A stretch of 64,000 nt of DNA from the NCBI RefSeq assembly GCF_013694245.2, contig NZ_CP059322.2:2972001-3036000 (forward strand), read 5' to 3'. This stretch comes from Micromonospora ferruginea. Its GTDB lineage: Bacteria; Actinomycetota; Actinomycetes; Mycobacteriales; Micromonosporaceae. Shown in pieces: positions 35,077 to 43,685 of the stretch; the first letter of the stretch is position 1, and every line of letters begins with the position of its first letter. Under the pieces are notes generated by a model. That model searched no databases, had not been told where the DNA came from, and was given only the letters and a program-made list of their open reading frames with translations. The translations under genes were made by a program, and so were the position numbers.

Positions 35077-35346
35077 CTACTGGTCACCATGGGAGCAGTC
35101 GTCAGTCATGGAGTGAAACGGTCCGGTGTAGTCGCGGCCGATCGGGACGTCGCGAAGCGGTGCGAGCCCTCCCACGCGGTAACTGGCGTCGTCACCTTCT
35201 GCCTTCGCCTTCGCGTTCAAGCAGGCGACGTACGCCTGCGTCTGTTCCCGGTCGGTGTAGAACTTGGTCCCTGACGGCACTGCCAGTCCGCCGTCGTAGA
35301 CCTTCACGGGTACGTACGCCACGCAGCCGTCGTCCTCGTAGCTCAC
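35077..35346 (-). CDS. Small orphan protein, 89 aa
   Basis: It starts at GTG 35346 with a strong GGAGGAGG ribosome site. The protein begins MSYEDDGCVAYVPVKVYDG and has no membrane segment or recognised motif; two Cys lie in CLNAK and DDCSHG. Short proteins of this kind are common in actinomycete phages and integrative elements, which fits its place at the worn end of an element. Confidence 0.6.
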   Translation of the reverse strand: MSYEDDGCVAYVPVKVYDGGLAVPSGTKFYTDREQTQAYVACLNAKAKAEGDDASYRVGGLAPLRDVPIGRDYTGPFHSMTDDCSHGDQ

Positions 35347-35440
35347 GCCTCGTCCTCCTCCGGTTCAACTTCACTGATCGGCATGCCGCTGTCACGATCT
35401 GTGCTTCCCTGCTCACGGTGGTGTCATTACCTTGATAGTC

Positions 35441-35785
35441 ATGGATGAACCGGACTGGAACGAGCAGGAGCGGGGCGAGCCCGATTGGGTCTACGACCCG
35501 CCGGCCGGGGAGGACGGGTACGACCTGGCCGACACGGGCACCGGCCCCAACGGCCACCCGTCTGGGATCGCCGCGATCCGGCAGCATCACCCACAGGCGT
35601 ACGACAAATGGACACGTCAGGCTGACTCGGCCCTGGTGAAGGGCTACCTGGCTGGACGCAGCATTGACGAGCTGGCGGTGTCATTCGAGCGGCAGCCAAG
35701 TGCGATCCAGCGACGCCTTGAGCGACTGGCCTTCGCCGAGATGAGTCGACACCGCACTGAGCCGGGTGCGCCTGAGCCGGGCTGA
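35441..35785 (+). CDS. Small Myb/HTH-like protein, 114 aa
   Basis: The ATG at 35441 is chosen over a TTG nine bases earlier. The first half is acidic and Pro/Gly-rich. The second half, YDKWTRQADSALVKGYLAG and then SIDELAVSFERQPSAIQRRL, matches the 'W..EED..L...Y..G.si.eLA..f.R...AI..RL' pattern of SANT/Myb-like HTH tails found on helicases and regulators. It may be DNA-binding. It is divergent from the 89-aa gene. Confidence 0.6.
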   Translation: MDEPDWNEQERGEPDWVYDPPAGEDGYDLADTGTGPNGHPSGIAAIRQHHPQAYDKWTRQADSALVKGYLAGRSIDELAVSFERQPSAIQRRLERLAFAEMSRHRTEPGAPEPG

Positions 35786-35848
35786 CCCAACCGATCCTCG
35801 ATGCCCTGCGCTGAGTTCCAAGCGGCGCGGGGCATCCTTGCGCCCGAC

Positions 35849-35890
35849 TGCCGGTCCGCCGTTGCCACAGGCAATAAGGCGGAACCGGCA
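35849..35890 (+). terminator. Stem-loop after the Myb-like gene
   Basis: Outer arms TGCCGGTCCGCC and GGCGGAACCGGCA pair with one bulge, and inner arms TTGCC/GGCAA close a three-base loop. It sits 63 bp after the stop at 35785. The remainder up to 36111 is an AT-richer stretch (around 36035-36060) that probably holds the promoter of the secreted protein. Confidence 0.55.
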
Positions 35891-36111
35891 GGGTCCGGCT
35901 ACGCGGCCCGAAGGGCCACCTTGAAGACGTGTGGAAAGTTCTCACCGGCAAGGCCACATCGGCGATCACCAAGGGCCGCCGCGCCACGCCCGGTCTGCCG
36001 AGACGCCAACCCGCACCGTGTGGGTCCCCGGTTCACATAGATAGATGGGATACTATTCGGCAACGCTGGCCGATAAAGATCATCGGGCACACGGGGGAGC
36101 GGAGAAATTCT

Positions 36112-36627
36112 GTGTTCAGAGCAAGGTTCCTGAAGCTCGCTGCGATCGCCACACTGCTCGTCGCGAGCACCGCCGTCACGGCGGGGGCGGCGCATGCGGA
36201 CGGGTCCGGGTCCGCTGTTCCTCGGGTTGCGGCGCGTCCGGCCCTTGGCGCTACAACGACGGACAGGGCATCGTTCGCGCCGTCTGGCGCGCTGCAAGTG
36301 GGGACCGACCTTCCGTTGTGGCGGTACTCCACTTGGGAGGGCTGCCGCTATGGATACCCCTGCCTCTTCAACGGCGACTATGGCTCCGGCCAATACCATA
36401 TCGAAATGACCTGCGGCTTCTACAACTTGGGCACGTACTGGCGGGACGACGGTTCAGGCCTCTACTACAACGACTGGGCCAATTCGGCAACGACCCACGG
36501 CAACAGCATGACCGTGTATAACTGGGACGGATCCAAGTGGGTCGACTGGGGAACCGTGCCCGCGTGGAGTGTCGGCTGGCAGTTTAAGTTGGTAAACCAG
36601 ATCGACGGCGTCAGGATTAACTGCTAG
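36112..36627 (+). CDS. Secreted small protein resembling peptidase inhibitor family I36
   Basis: The start is GTG 36112 with GGGGGAG-type sequence 10-15 bases upstream. Residues 1-30 form a signal peptide (FRARFLKLAAIATLLVAS...AGAAHA). After a variable linker the domain CRYGYPCLFNGDYGSGQY and a later Asn/Ser-rich segment resemble the 'C.....C.f....y' beta-gamma crystallin-like fold of I36 inhibitors. Four Cys could form two disulphides. GC content and codon use are clearly lower than in the neighbours, a sign of transfer. A strong terminator follows. Confidence 0.68.
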   Translation: MFRARFLKLAAIATLLVASTAVTAGAAHADGSGSAVPRVAARPALGATTTDRASFAPSGALQVGTDLPLWRYSTWEGCRYGYPCLFNGDYGSGQYHIEMTCGFYNLGTYWRDDGSGLYYNDWANSATTHGNSMTVYNWDGSKWVDWGTVPAWSVGWQFKLVNQIDGVRINC

Positions 36628-36636
36628 ACATCAATT

Positions 36637-36688
36637 GCAAGAAGAAAGGGGCCTCGCAACATCTGGTGCGAGTCCCCTTCCTTCTTGC
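36637..36688. terminator. Long bidirectional-looking terminator
   Basis: Near-symmetrical arms begin GCAAGAAGAAAGGGG and end CCCCTTCCTTCTTGC, with CTCGC/GCGAG inside and a ten-base loop. It starts nine bases after the stop codon of the I36-like gene and has a pyrimidine-rich 3' arm. Confidence 0.75.
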
Positions 36689-36874
36689 GCCGAGATCACG
36701 AGCCGGCACACCCTGAGCTTCGAACGCTGCGCGACCGCCTTGATGGAGCTAGGGCCATATGGACAGTCGCACCCTATTCGTCTTGCCTGATCGCTACATG
36801 CGCGGCGGGGTGGCCCCAAGAGCGGCGGGATGCGCAGGTGCGTTGATCGCCCAACCCAGGCAGAATGACAGACG

Positions 36875-37084
36875 TTGACGAGCCCTGATCCAGACGCGGA
36901 GTGGTGGACGACGTCGGAGGTCGCCGAGTACCTCGGCGTCCAAGTCGGCACCGTAAGTTCCTACCGAAACCGCAGGCAGATGCCGGAGCCTGACAAGACC
37001 CTCGGCCGCACCCACCTGTGGCGCCCGCAGACGATCACGTCATGGCACGAGGGTCGCCCCCGGCCCGGGAGGTCGCGCCGCTGA
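36875..37084 (+). CDS. Excisionase-type HTH protein (Xis/AlpA-like)
   Basis: The 69-aa protein has a MerR/Xis-style winged HTH: WWTTSEVAEYLGVQVGTVSS, then a MPEPDKTLGRTHLWRPQTI wing that inserts in DNA. Such proteins direct excision of integrative elements and phages. The start is a TTG with no clear ribosome site. It lies in the usual place shortly before an integrase, here degraded, and its stop overlaps the start of the next (broken) gene. Confidence 0.78.
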   Translation: MTSPDPDAEWWTTSEVAEYLGVQVGTVSSYRNRRQMPEPDKTLGRTHLWRPQTITSWHEGRPRPGRSRR

Positions 37085-37085
37085 C

Positions 37086-37434
37086 GTGAGCAACGGTCAG
37101 CCCTGGACTGTCCTGCAAGTCTCGACGGCGATGGAGACGCGGGACGCGGCCGTCGAGCAAGCCGCGCCTCGTCGTTGAGGCGAGGCTTGCGGCCGGCGCG
37201 CAGATCGTCGGGCCGGTCATCTCCGCCTTCTGGCGCCAGGGCGAGTTCGGCACGGGCGAGGAGTGGCAGCTTCTCCTGAAGACGCATGCCCAGCGCTTCG
37301 AGGACCTGCGGGCGCTTCTCCAGGACAACCACCCTTGGCAGAACCCCGAGATCGCGGCGGTGCCGGTCGTGATGAGTTCGGACGAGTACGTTGCCTGGGT
37401 CAGCAGGACGCTCTTGCTCGACGTGGAGCTGTAG
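37086..37434 (+). pseudogene. cutA-like (divalent-cation tolerance family), frameshifted
   Basis: A GTG at 37086 opens a CutA1-like N-terminus (WTVLQVSTAMETRDAAVE) but hits TGA after 32 codons. One frame over, the rest of the family follows without interruption: RLVVEARLAAGAQIVG, AFWRQGEFGTGEEWQLLLKT, NHPWQNPEIAAVPVV and YVAWV, ending at 37434. The two parts meet near 37155-37180 with a shift of one base. The most likely reading is an inactivated gene. Programmed frameshifting is possible but I see no slippery heptamer. CutA proteins are trimeric and their role is unclear. Confidence 0.72.
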
Positions 37435-37522
37435 CGGCTACCCCCTGGCGCGCTCCAGCACCTCTCGCACTCCCGGCATAGCGGCATGGTCCCTGAGCCG
37501 TTTGTAGGACCGGGTTGAGACG

Positions 37523-38068
37523 TTGGCGTGGTCGCACGGAGGCAACGCCTTCGGAGAGGTCGAGTACGCGGCCGGCGACCCGGGCGGCTTCCTCCGGCTC
37601 CCCCGCCATGGCCTGTGGACGGTGCGCCGGCAGACCACCACCGGCCCCGGCGGCCTGGTCGACAAGGGCACCAAGGGCAAGCGGGCACGGCAGATGCCCA
37701 TCATCGACGAGCTGCGGCCGATGGTGGCCGCGAAGCTCGACCGGATCGCCGAGGACGACGGCCGGCTCTTCGTCGGCCCGCGCGGCGGCCGGATCAGCAC
37801 GGCGGTGCTGCGCGACGCGACGCACTGGGACGAGGTGGTCAGCTCGCTGGGCTTCGAGTACCTGCGGCGGCACACCGGGCTGACCTGGATGGCGGATGCC
37901 GGCGTGCCGGTGCACGTCCTACGGAAGATCGCCGGTCACGGCTCGCTGATGACGACCCAGCGGTATCTGCATCCAGATCGTCAGTCGATCCGGGCCGCCG
38001 GTGAGGCGCTGTCTTCGCATCTCACCGGCCTGAGGTCCCCAAAAGGTCCCCAGCGGGGCATCGCATGA
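37523..38068 (+). pseudogene. Tyrosine recombinase (integrase), N-terminally truncated
   Basis: Only the C-terminal ~175 residues of the catalytic domain remain. The beta-hairpin Lys lies in KGTKGKRARQMP. Box II is YLRRHTGLTWMADAG, followed by GHGSLMTTQRYLHP with the His and nucleophilic Tyr. The N-terminal SAM-like domain and the first catalytic Arg are missing; an in-frame TAG lies just upstream at 37505. The gene end lies 25 bp from the 3' end of tRNA-Pro, the standard place for an integrase beside its attachment site. Between the cutA remnant and this frame, the opposite strand encodes a short tail (NVSTRSYKRLRDHAAMPGV) that may be another broken gene. Confidence 0.78.
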
Positions 38069-38093
38069 TCGCGCGAATGCCCTTCCACCTGCG

Positions 38094-38167
<74 letters not shown>

Positions 38168-38291
38168 ATGCCCCCGCGGGGTCTCCCCCGCAGCAGCCGG
38201 TACAGCTTAGCGCAAGATCTTCGCACGGTACGCACAGGCCCCCACCGCGCCGCGCGCCACCACGCCACTCCCCCTAGAGCGTCCTAGGAAA

Positions 38292-38322
38292 GAAGCCGCC
38301 GGGGCGGTGCCCCGGCGGCTTC
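38292..38322 (-). terminator. Terminator of the der operon
   Basis: A perfect 14-bp stem, GAAGCCGCCGGGGC with its complement, has a three-base loop. It lies 12 bp past the der stop on the minus strand, followed there by TTTC. Confidence 0.85.
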
Positions 38323-38334
38323 CAGGTGGAACGG

Positions 38335-39744
38335 TCAGCCGTGCGCCTTGCCTCGGCCGCCCGGGCCCAGCTTCTTGCGCGGCCGGACCGAGATGTCGAT
38401 CGGGCTGCCCTCGAAGCCGAACTCCTCGCGCAGCTTGCGCTCCACGAACCGCTGGTAGCCGGCGTCCAGCGGGCCGGTGGTGAACAGCACGAACCGCGGG
38501 GGCGCCACCCCGGCCTGGGTGGCGAACAGGATGCGCGGGGCGCGTCCACCGCGTACCGGGTGCGGGGTGGCCTGCACCAACGCGGTGAGCCACTGGTTGA
38601 GGTGGGCGGTGGGGACGCGGGTCTCCCAGCTCGCCAGCGCCCTGCGCAGCGCCGGGGCGAGCTTGTCGACGGCGCGGCCGGTCTGCGCGGACAGATTCAG
38701 CCGGATCGCCCAGGGGATGCGCCGCAACTCCCGGTCGATCTCCTTGTCCAGGTAGTAGCGGCGGTCGGCGTCCACCAGGTCCCACTTGTTGAACGCGATG
38801 ACCAGGGCCCGGCCGGCCTCCACCACCATGGTGAGGATCCGCTGGTCCTGCTCGCTGATCACCTCACTGGAGTCCAGCAGCACCACGGCCACCTCCGCCG
38901 CCTCGATCGCCGAGGCGGTACGCAGGCTGGCGTAGTATTCCGTGCCGCTGGCCTTGCCGACCCGCTTGCGCAGCCCGGCGGTGTCCACCAGTTGCCAGGT
39001 CTCGCCGCCGATCTCGACCAGGCTGTCCACCGGGTCGACGGTGGTGCCGGCCACCGAGTCGACCACCGCGCGCTCCTCGCCGGAGAACCGGTTGAGCAGG
39101 CTGGACTTGCCGACGTTGGGGCGCCCCACCAGGGCCACCCGGCGCGGGCCGCGCGGGCGGTTCTCCACGATCTTCGGTGCCTCGGGCAGCGCGGCCATGA
39201 TGGCGTCGAGCAGGTCGCCGGAGCCGCGCCCGTGCAGCGCCGACACCGGGAACGGCTCACCGAGACCGAGCGACCACAGCGAGGTCGCCTCCATCTCGAT
39301 GGTGGTGTTGTCGGCCTTGTTGGCCACCAGGATCACCGGCTTGGCGCTGCGGCGCAGCATCTTCACCGCGGCCTCGTCCACGTCGGTCGAGCCGACCATG
39401 GCGTCCACCACGAACAGCACCACGTCGGCGGTGACCACGGCGGTCTCCGCCTGGGCGGCGATGGCCGCGGCGCGGTCCTTGGCGTCGGGCTCCCAACCGC
39501 CGGTGTCCACCACGGTGAACGCACGGCCGTTCCACTGCGCGTCGTAGGGCACCCGGTCCCGGGTCACGCCGGGGATGTCCTCGACGACCGCCTGCCGGCG
39601 GCCGATGATGCGGTTGACCAGCGTGGACTTGCCCACGTTGGGGCGGCCCACCACGGCCACCACGGGCTGCGGGCCGGTGGGCTCGCCGGCGTCGACCTCC
39701 GGCTCGCGCAGCTCCACCCAGCCGCCGAAGTCGTCGTCGCTCAC
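38335..39744 (-). CDS. der: Ribosome assembly GTPase Der (EngA)
   Basis: The 469-aa protein has two tandem GTPase domains and a C-terminal KH-like domain, the diagnostic Der layout. The first P-loop is GRPNVGKST (~34) with DTGGW; the second is GRPNVGKSS (~207) with DTAGLRKR and NKWD. It acts in maturation of the 50S subunit. The C-terminus ends [10 protein letters not shown]. The GTG start lies inside the first of the 62-bp tandem repeats that separate it from cmk; AAGGG in the repeat may serve as ribosome site. Confidence 0.97.
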   Translation of the reverse strand: MSDDDFGGWVELREPEVDAGEPTGPQPVVAVVGRPNVGKSTLVNRIIGRRQAVVEDIPGVTRDRVPYDAQWNGRAFTVVDTGGWEPDAKDRAAAIAAQAETAVVTADVVLFVVDAMVGSTDVDEAAVKMLRRSAKPVILVANKADNTTIEMEATSLWSLGLGEPFPVSALHGRGSGDLLDAIMAALPEAPKIVENRPRGPRRVALVGRPNVGKSSLLNRFSGEERAVVDSVAGTTVDPVDSLVEIGGETWQLVDTAGLRKRVGKASGTEYYASLRTASAIEAAEVAVVLLDSSEVISEQDQRILTMVVEAGRALVIAFNKWDLVDADRRYYLDKEIDRELRRIPWAIRLNLSAQTGRAVDKLAPALRRALASWETRVPTAHLNQWLTALVQATPHPVRGGRAPRILFATQAGVAPPRFVLFTTGPLDAGYQRFVERKLREEFGFEGSPIDISVRPRKKLGPGGRGKAHG

Positions 39745-40062
39745 GCCACGCCACCCTTCGTTCGCGACTGCGGGGCTCGCAACACCGGCTCACTCCTCGC
39801 GCTCACGCCACGCCACCCTTCGTTCGCGACTGCGGGGCTCGCAACACCGGCTCACTCCTCGCGCTCACGCCACGCCACCCTTCGTTCGCGACTGCGGGGC
39901 TCGCAACACCGGCTCACTCCTCGCGCTCACGCCACGCCACCCTTCGTTCGCGACTGCGGGGCTCGCAACACCGGCTCACTCCTCGCGCTCACGCCACGCC
40001 ACCCTTCGTTCGCGACTGCGGGGCTCGCAACACCGGCTCACTCCTCGCGCTCACGCCACGCC
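39739..40062. repeat. Five identical 62-bp tandem repeats plus a 14-bp partial copy
   Basis: Units begin at 39739, 39801, 39863, 39925 and 39987 (each GCTCACGCCACGCC...), and a 14-bp partial copy fills 40049-40062. By eye all five are identical. The first unit contains the der start codon and the partial copy contains the cmk stop. Removing the units would leave cmk and der overlapping as GTGA, so the array expanded exactly at an overlap junction. On the coding strand each unit carries GAGGAGTGAGCC and AAGGGTGGCG. Confidence 0.95.
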
Positions 40063-40731
40063 CCGCTCGGTGAGCATCTCGCGCAGGCGGGCGACGACCT
40101 GGTCGATGCCCAGCTCGGTGGTGTCCAGCACCACCGCGTCGGCGGCCTGCTGCAGCGGGTTGACCGTGCGGGTCGAGTCGAGCCGGTCGCGCCGGGCCAG
40201 GTCGGCGGCGGTCGCCGCGACGTCGGCGGCGTCCTCGGCGCTGCGCCGCTGGGCGCGCGCCGCCTCGGAGGCGGTCAGGTAGACCTTCAGGTCGGCGTCG
40301 GGCGCCACCACGGAGCCGATGTCGCGGCCCTCCACCACGATCCGGCCGGCCTCGGCGATCAGCCGCCGTTGCCGGTCGACCAGCAGCTCACGGATCGCGC
40401 CGACGGCGGCCACCGCGGAGACCGCGCCGGTCACCTCGGCGCCGCGGATGTCCGAGGACACGTCGGTGCCGTCGACGGTCACCGCGTACCCCTGGGGGTC
40501 GGTGCCGATGCGCAGGTCGGCCTCGCCGGCGACCTTGGCCACCGACTCGGCGTCGGTCAGCTCGACCCCGGAGCGCAACACGGCCCAGGTCAGCGCCCGG
40601 TACATGGCGCCGGTGTCGAGGTAGCGGGCGCCGAGGCTCACCGCCAGTCGCCGCGACACGGTGGACTTCCCCGAACCGGACGGTCCGTCCACTGCGACCA
40701 CGCATCGCCCGGCCGGTACGTTTTCCTCCAC
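40051..40731 (-). CDS. cmk: Cytidylate (CMP) kinase
   Basis: The 226-aa protein phosphorylates CMP/dCMP. The P-loop is GPSGSGKST (~16-24), the CMP-binding residues lie in LDTGAMYRALTW and GRDIGSVVAPDADLK, and the lid segment ends with RRDRLDSTR. The GTG at 40731 follows GGAGG with close spacing. On the minus strand it follows rluB, with a weak GCCCGCG hairpin at 40812-40828 between them, and precedes der through the repeat array. Confidence 0.96.
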   Translation of the reverse strand: MEENVPAGRCVVAVDGPSGSGKSTVSRRLAVSLGARYLDTGAMYRALTWAVLRSGVELTDAESVAKVAGEADLRIGTDPQGYAVTVDGTDVSSDIRGAEVTGAVSAVAAVGAIRELLVDRQRRLIAEAGRIVVEGRDIGSVVAPDADLKVYLTASEAARAQRRSAEDAADVAATAADLARRDRLDSTRTVNPLQQAADAVVLDTTELGIDQVVARLREMLTERGVA

Positions 40732-40903
40732 CGTTGTCCTCCTCAGCCCGTACCTCGCGGGTCGCCGGTCTCCCCGGCGCCGTTGAGCGGATGGTTCTCG
40801 TCGTCAATCATGCCCGCGCCGCGCGGGCGTCCCGCCGGGGCGCGTGCGTGCCGGCCGGCGGGCCGCGTCGAAGCCTACCGGGAGCCGTACCCGATCGACC
40901 GGG

Positions 40904-41674
40904 TCAGTCACCCACGGCCTTGAACAGGGCGGCGACCTCCGCGTTGGTCAGCCGCCGCAGCCGCCCGGTGCGCAGGTCGCCGAGCTTGATCGGGCCGATC
41001 GAGGTACGGATCAGCCGGGACACCGGGTGTCCCACCTCGGCCATCAGGCGCCGGACGATGTGTTTGCGCCCCTCGTGCAGGGTCAGCTCCACCTGGGCGG
41101 TTTTGCCCAGCGTGTCGACCACCTTGAACCCGTCGACCTTCACCGGCCCGTCCTCCAGCTCGACGCCGCCGGTCAGCCGCTTGCCCAGGTTGCGCGGGAT
41201 CGGCCCGGACACCTCGGCGAGGTAGGTCTTGAGCACCTCGTACGACGGGTGCATGAGCTTGTGGGCGAGGGTGCCGTCGTTGGTGAGCAGGAGCAGGCCC
41301 TCGCTGTCGGCGTCCAGTCGCCCGACGTGGTAGACCCGCTGCTCCAGCCGCGCGCCGATGAAGTCGGCGAGTTCGGTGCGGCCCTTCTCGTCGGCCATGG
41401 TGGTGACCACGCCGCGCGGCTTGTTCATCGCCACGTAGACCAGGCGGACGTCGGCCTGGAGCCGTTCCCCGTCGACGAAGATCACGTCGCGCGCCGGATC
41501 GGCCTTGTCGCCGAGCTGCGCCACCCGGCCGTTGACCGTGACCCGCCGCCGGAAGATCAGGTCCTCGCAGGCGCGCCGCGAGCCCACCCCCGCGGCGGCG
41601 AGCACCTTCTGCAGGCGCTCGGCGCCCTCGTAGACGGGGGCGTCGGGCTTCGGGGCACGGTCATCGCGTCGCAT
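40904..41674 (-). CDS. rluB: 23S rRNA pseudouridine synthase, RluB/RsuA family
   Basis: The 256-aa protein has an N-terminal S4 RNA-binding domain (RLQKVLAAAGVGSRRACE) and a catalytic domain with the Asp in GRLDADSEGLLLLTNDG. A later RKHIVRRLM segment is typical of the RsuA group. The ATG at 41674 has AGAAGAG eight bases upstream; a TTG two codons earlier is less likely. Its start overlaps the scpB end by 14 bp, so the two are coupled. Confidence 0.93.
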   Translation of the reverse strand: MRRDDRAPKPDAPVYEGAERLQKVLAAAGVGSRRACEDLIFRRRVTVNGRVAQLGDKADPARDVIFVDGERLQADVRLVYVAMNKPRGVVTTMADEKGRTELADFIGARLEQRVYHVGRLDADSEGLLLLTNDGTLAHKLMHPSYEVLKTYLAEVSGPIPRNLGKRLTGGVELEDGPVKVDGFKVVDTLGKTAQVELTLHEGRKHIVRRLMAEVGHPVSRLIRTSIGPIKLGDLRTGRLRRLTNAEVAALFKAVGD

Positions 41675-42671
41675 CGGCAAGCTCTTCTACGTCGTCGGGA
41701 AGGAACGGGGCCAGGGGCGGCAGGTCGTCCACCGAGTTGAGCCCCAGCTTCTCCAGGAACATGGTGGTGGTCCGGTAGAGGAACGCACCGCTGTCCGCTT
41801 CGGTGCCGCACTCCTCGACCAGGCCGCGACCCACCAGGGTACGGAGCACCCCGTCGCAGTTGACACCCCGGATGGCCGAGATGCGCGACCGGGTCACCGG
41901 CTGGCGGTAGGCGACCACGGCCAGGGTCTCCAGCGCGGCCTGGGTCAGCCGGACCGACTGCCCGTCCAGCACGAACCTCTCGACATAGGTGGCGTATTCC
42001 GGCCGGGTGTAGAGACGCCAGCCACCCGCGGCCCGGCGCAGTTCGAAACCGTGCCCGGCGGCGGTGTAGCCGGCGGCGATCTCGTCGAGCATCGCCCCGA
42101 CCCGCTCCGGGGCCTGCTCCAGCACGTCGGCCAGGACCAGCTCGCTGACCGGCTGGTCCACCACCAGCAGGATCGCCTCCAGGGCGCCGCGTAGCTCCGC
42201 GTCGTCCAGCACCGGCGCGGGCGGCGGTTCCGGCGCCGCCCGCCGCCGTCCGCGCTTCTGGGGTACGCCCCCACCCGCGTCGGCGGCGCCGGCAACGCGG
42301 TCGACAGCCGGTTCGACGCCGGCGTCGACAGCCACCTGGGCAAGGGACTCGACAGCCAGGCCAGCCCCGACCCCGACCCCGGCTCCGCCGCCCGCGATGA
42401 GACCGGCGTCCCCAGTCCCGCCCGACTCCGAGATCTTGGTACGGTCCCGCCCCTCCGAGGGCGCCCCCGTACCAAGATCCGACCCGGCTGCGGCGATCTT
42501 GGAAGGATGCGGCCCCTCTGGGGGCCCTCCGCTTCCACGATCTGTTTCGGGGGCCTCCTGCTCGGCGACGGAGGCGTCGTCGGGGGCAGGATCGGGCGCG
42601 GGGCGCGCCCACGGCGGCACCCAGGCGGCCGCCTGGTCGGCCAGGGAGTCCCCGCGCTCCTCGTCGCTCAT
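41661..42671 (-). CDS. scpB: Condensin accessory protein ScpB with long N-terminal extension
   Basis: ScpB binds the kleisin ScpA and the SMC ATPase in chromosome condensation. The winged-helix core (ALEAILLVVDQPVSELVLAD to FLEKLGL) occupies residues ~155-320. The first ~150 residues are disordered, Pro/Gly/Asp-rich and not part of the family. Part of this extension (residues ~44-80) is encoded by two palindromic DNA repeats. The C-terminus is short. scpA ends four bases before its ATG. Confidence 0.94.
   Translation of the reverse strand: MSDEERGDSLADQAAAWVPPWARPAPDPAPDDASVAEQEAPETDRGSGGPPEGPHPSKIAAAGSDLGTGAPSEGRDRTKISESGGTGDAGLIAGGGAGVGVGAGLAVESLAQVAVDAGVEPAVDRVAGAADAGGGVPQKRGRRRAAPEPPPAPVLDDAELRGALEAILLVVDQPVSELVLADVLEQAPERVGAMLDEIAAGYTAAGHGFELRRAAGGWRLYTRPEYATYVERFVLDGQSVRLTQAALETLAVVAYRQPVTRSRISAIRGVNCDGVLRTLVGRGLVEECGTEADSGAFLYRTTTMFLEKLGLNSVDDLPPLAPFLPDDVEELADATR
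42432..42542. repeat. Two palindromic repeats inside the scpB reading frame
   Basis: Unit 1 (42432-42479) has perfect 13-bp arms GATCTTGGTACGG / CCGTACCAAGATC and inner arms CGCCC/GGGCG. Unit 2 (42495-42542) has arms GATCTTGGAAG / CTTCCACGATC (one mismatch) and inner GGCCCC/GGGGCC. Both are 48 bp long, a multiple of three, and lie 15 bp apart. They share GATCTTGG ends, so they are one repeat family, kept open in frame in the coding sequence. Confidence 0.88.
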
Positions 42672-42675
42672 CAGC

Positions 42676-43644
42676 TCACTCCTGCGTCGGTGCGGATTCG
42701 TCCGCCGGCCCGCCCGTGGGCGGCGCGGCGGCAGCGGGTGGTGCGGCGTCCGCCGGTTCCGGCGAGCCGGCGTACTCGTCGACGGTCAGCTCGGCGTCGC
42801 CGTCAACCGGGCCGGTCCAGCGGACCGTCAGCTCCTCCAGCGCCTGCTCCTGCACGAACGCGACCAGGCCCTGCCGGTACAGCTCCAGCAGCGCCAGGAA
42901 CCGGGCCACCACCTCCAGCGTCATCTCGCAGTCGGCGCAGAGCAGCGAGAAGGTGGCCACTCCGGCGCGGCGCAGCCGGTCGGCGATGATGCCGGCGTGC
43001 TCCCGGACGCTGACCCGGACCATGTGCACGTGGGCGATGGACACCTCGGGCACCGGCTTCGGGCTCATCGCCTTCACCGCCAGCTTGAGCAGCCGCTGCG
43101 GGCCGATGCCGAGCACCAGGTCGGGCAGCGCCTCGGCGTACCGGGGTTCCAGGGTGACCGCGCGCGGGTAGCGCCGGCCGCCGACGGACTCCAGCTCGGC
43201 GATGTGCGCCGCCGCCTCCTTGTACGCCTTGTACTGCAGCAGTCGGGCGAAGAGCAGGTCGCGCGCCTCCAGCAGCGCCAGGTCCTCCTCGTCCTCCACC
43301 TCGGCCGAGGGCAGCAGCCGGGCCGCCTTGAGGTCGAGCAGGGTGGCGGCGACCAGCAGGAACTCGCTGGTCTCGTCCAGGTCCCACTGGTCGCCCATGG
43401 CCCGCAGGTAGGCGATGAACTCGTCGGTGACCTTGTGCAGGGCGACCTCGGTGACGTCCAGCTTGTGCTTGCTGATGAGCTGGAGCAGCAGGTCGAACGG
43501 GCCGGTGAAGTTGTCCAGCCGGACGGTGAAGCCGCTGGTCTCCTCGACCACGGCGGCGTCAGCGGGGACGACGCCGTCGACCTCGGCGGCCAGTCCGGCG
43601 ACGTCCGCCGGACCGGCGTGCGGGTCGAGGGGCGGCGCGGTCAC
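42676..43644 (-). CDS. scpA: Condensin accessory kleisin ScpA
   Basis: The 322-aa protein has the ScpA core: FTVRLDNFTGPFDLLLQLI at ~38, KLDVTEVALHKVTDEFIAYL, and the C-terminal winged-helix part RFLALLELYRQGLVAFVQEQ. It bridges the SMC heads in chromosome segregation. A variable Ala/Pro-rich tail ends the protein. The start is GTG 43644, 41 bp after the parA stop. Confidence 0.95.
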   Translation of the reverse strand: MTAPPLDPHAGPADVAGLAAEVDGVVPADAAVVEETSGFTVRLDNFTGPFDLLLQLISKHKLDVTEVALHKVTDEFIAYLRAMGDQWDLDETSEFLLVAATLLDLKAARLLPSAEVEDEEDLALLEARDLLFARLLQYKAYKEAAAHIAELESVGGRRYPRAVTLEPRYAEALPDLVLGIGPQRLLKLAVKAMSPKPVPEVSIAHVHMVRVSVREHAGIIADRLRRAGVATFSLLCADCEMTLEVVARFLALLELYRQGLVAFVQEQALEELTVRWTGPVDGDAELTVDEYAGSPEPADAAPPAAAAPPTGGPADESAPTQE

Positions 43645-43685
43645 CGGGAAACCGTAGTCGACGCGGCGGGCGGGCGGCGTGCGCC

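Noticed and set aside
37438..37875. Minus-strand frame antisense to the integrase remnant
   Set aside because: Most of it is the complement of the recombinase domain. Only the last ~35 residues look protein-like, so it is mentioned with the integrase entry rather than called.
39739..40062. Tandem array considered as CRISPR
   Set aside because: Units are directly adjacent without unique spacers, are longer than CRISPR repeats and no cas genes are nearby.
40743..40811. 22-codon ORF before cmk on the minus strand (MIDDENHPLNGAG...)
   Set aside because: It has no ribosome site and follows a hairpin directly; a leader peptide cannot be excluded but nothing supports it.
38326..40923. 865-codon open frame on the plus strand across der and cmk
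   Set aside because: Antisense of two certain genes. The repeating HPSFATAGL stretch in it simply reflects the 62-bp array.
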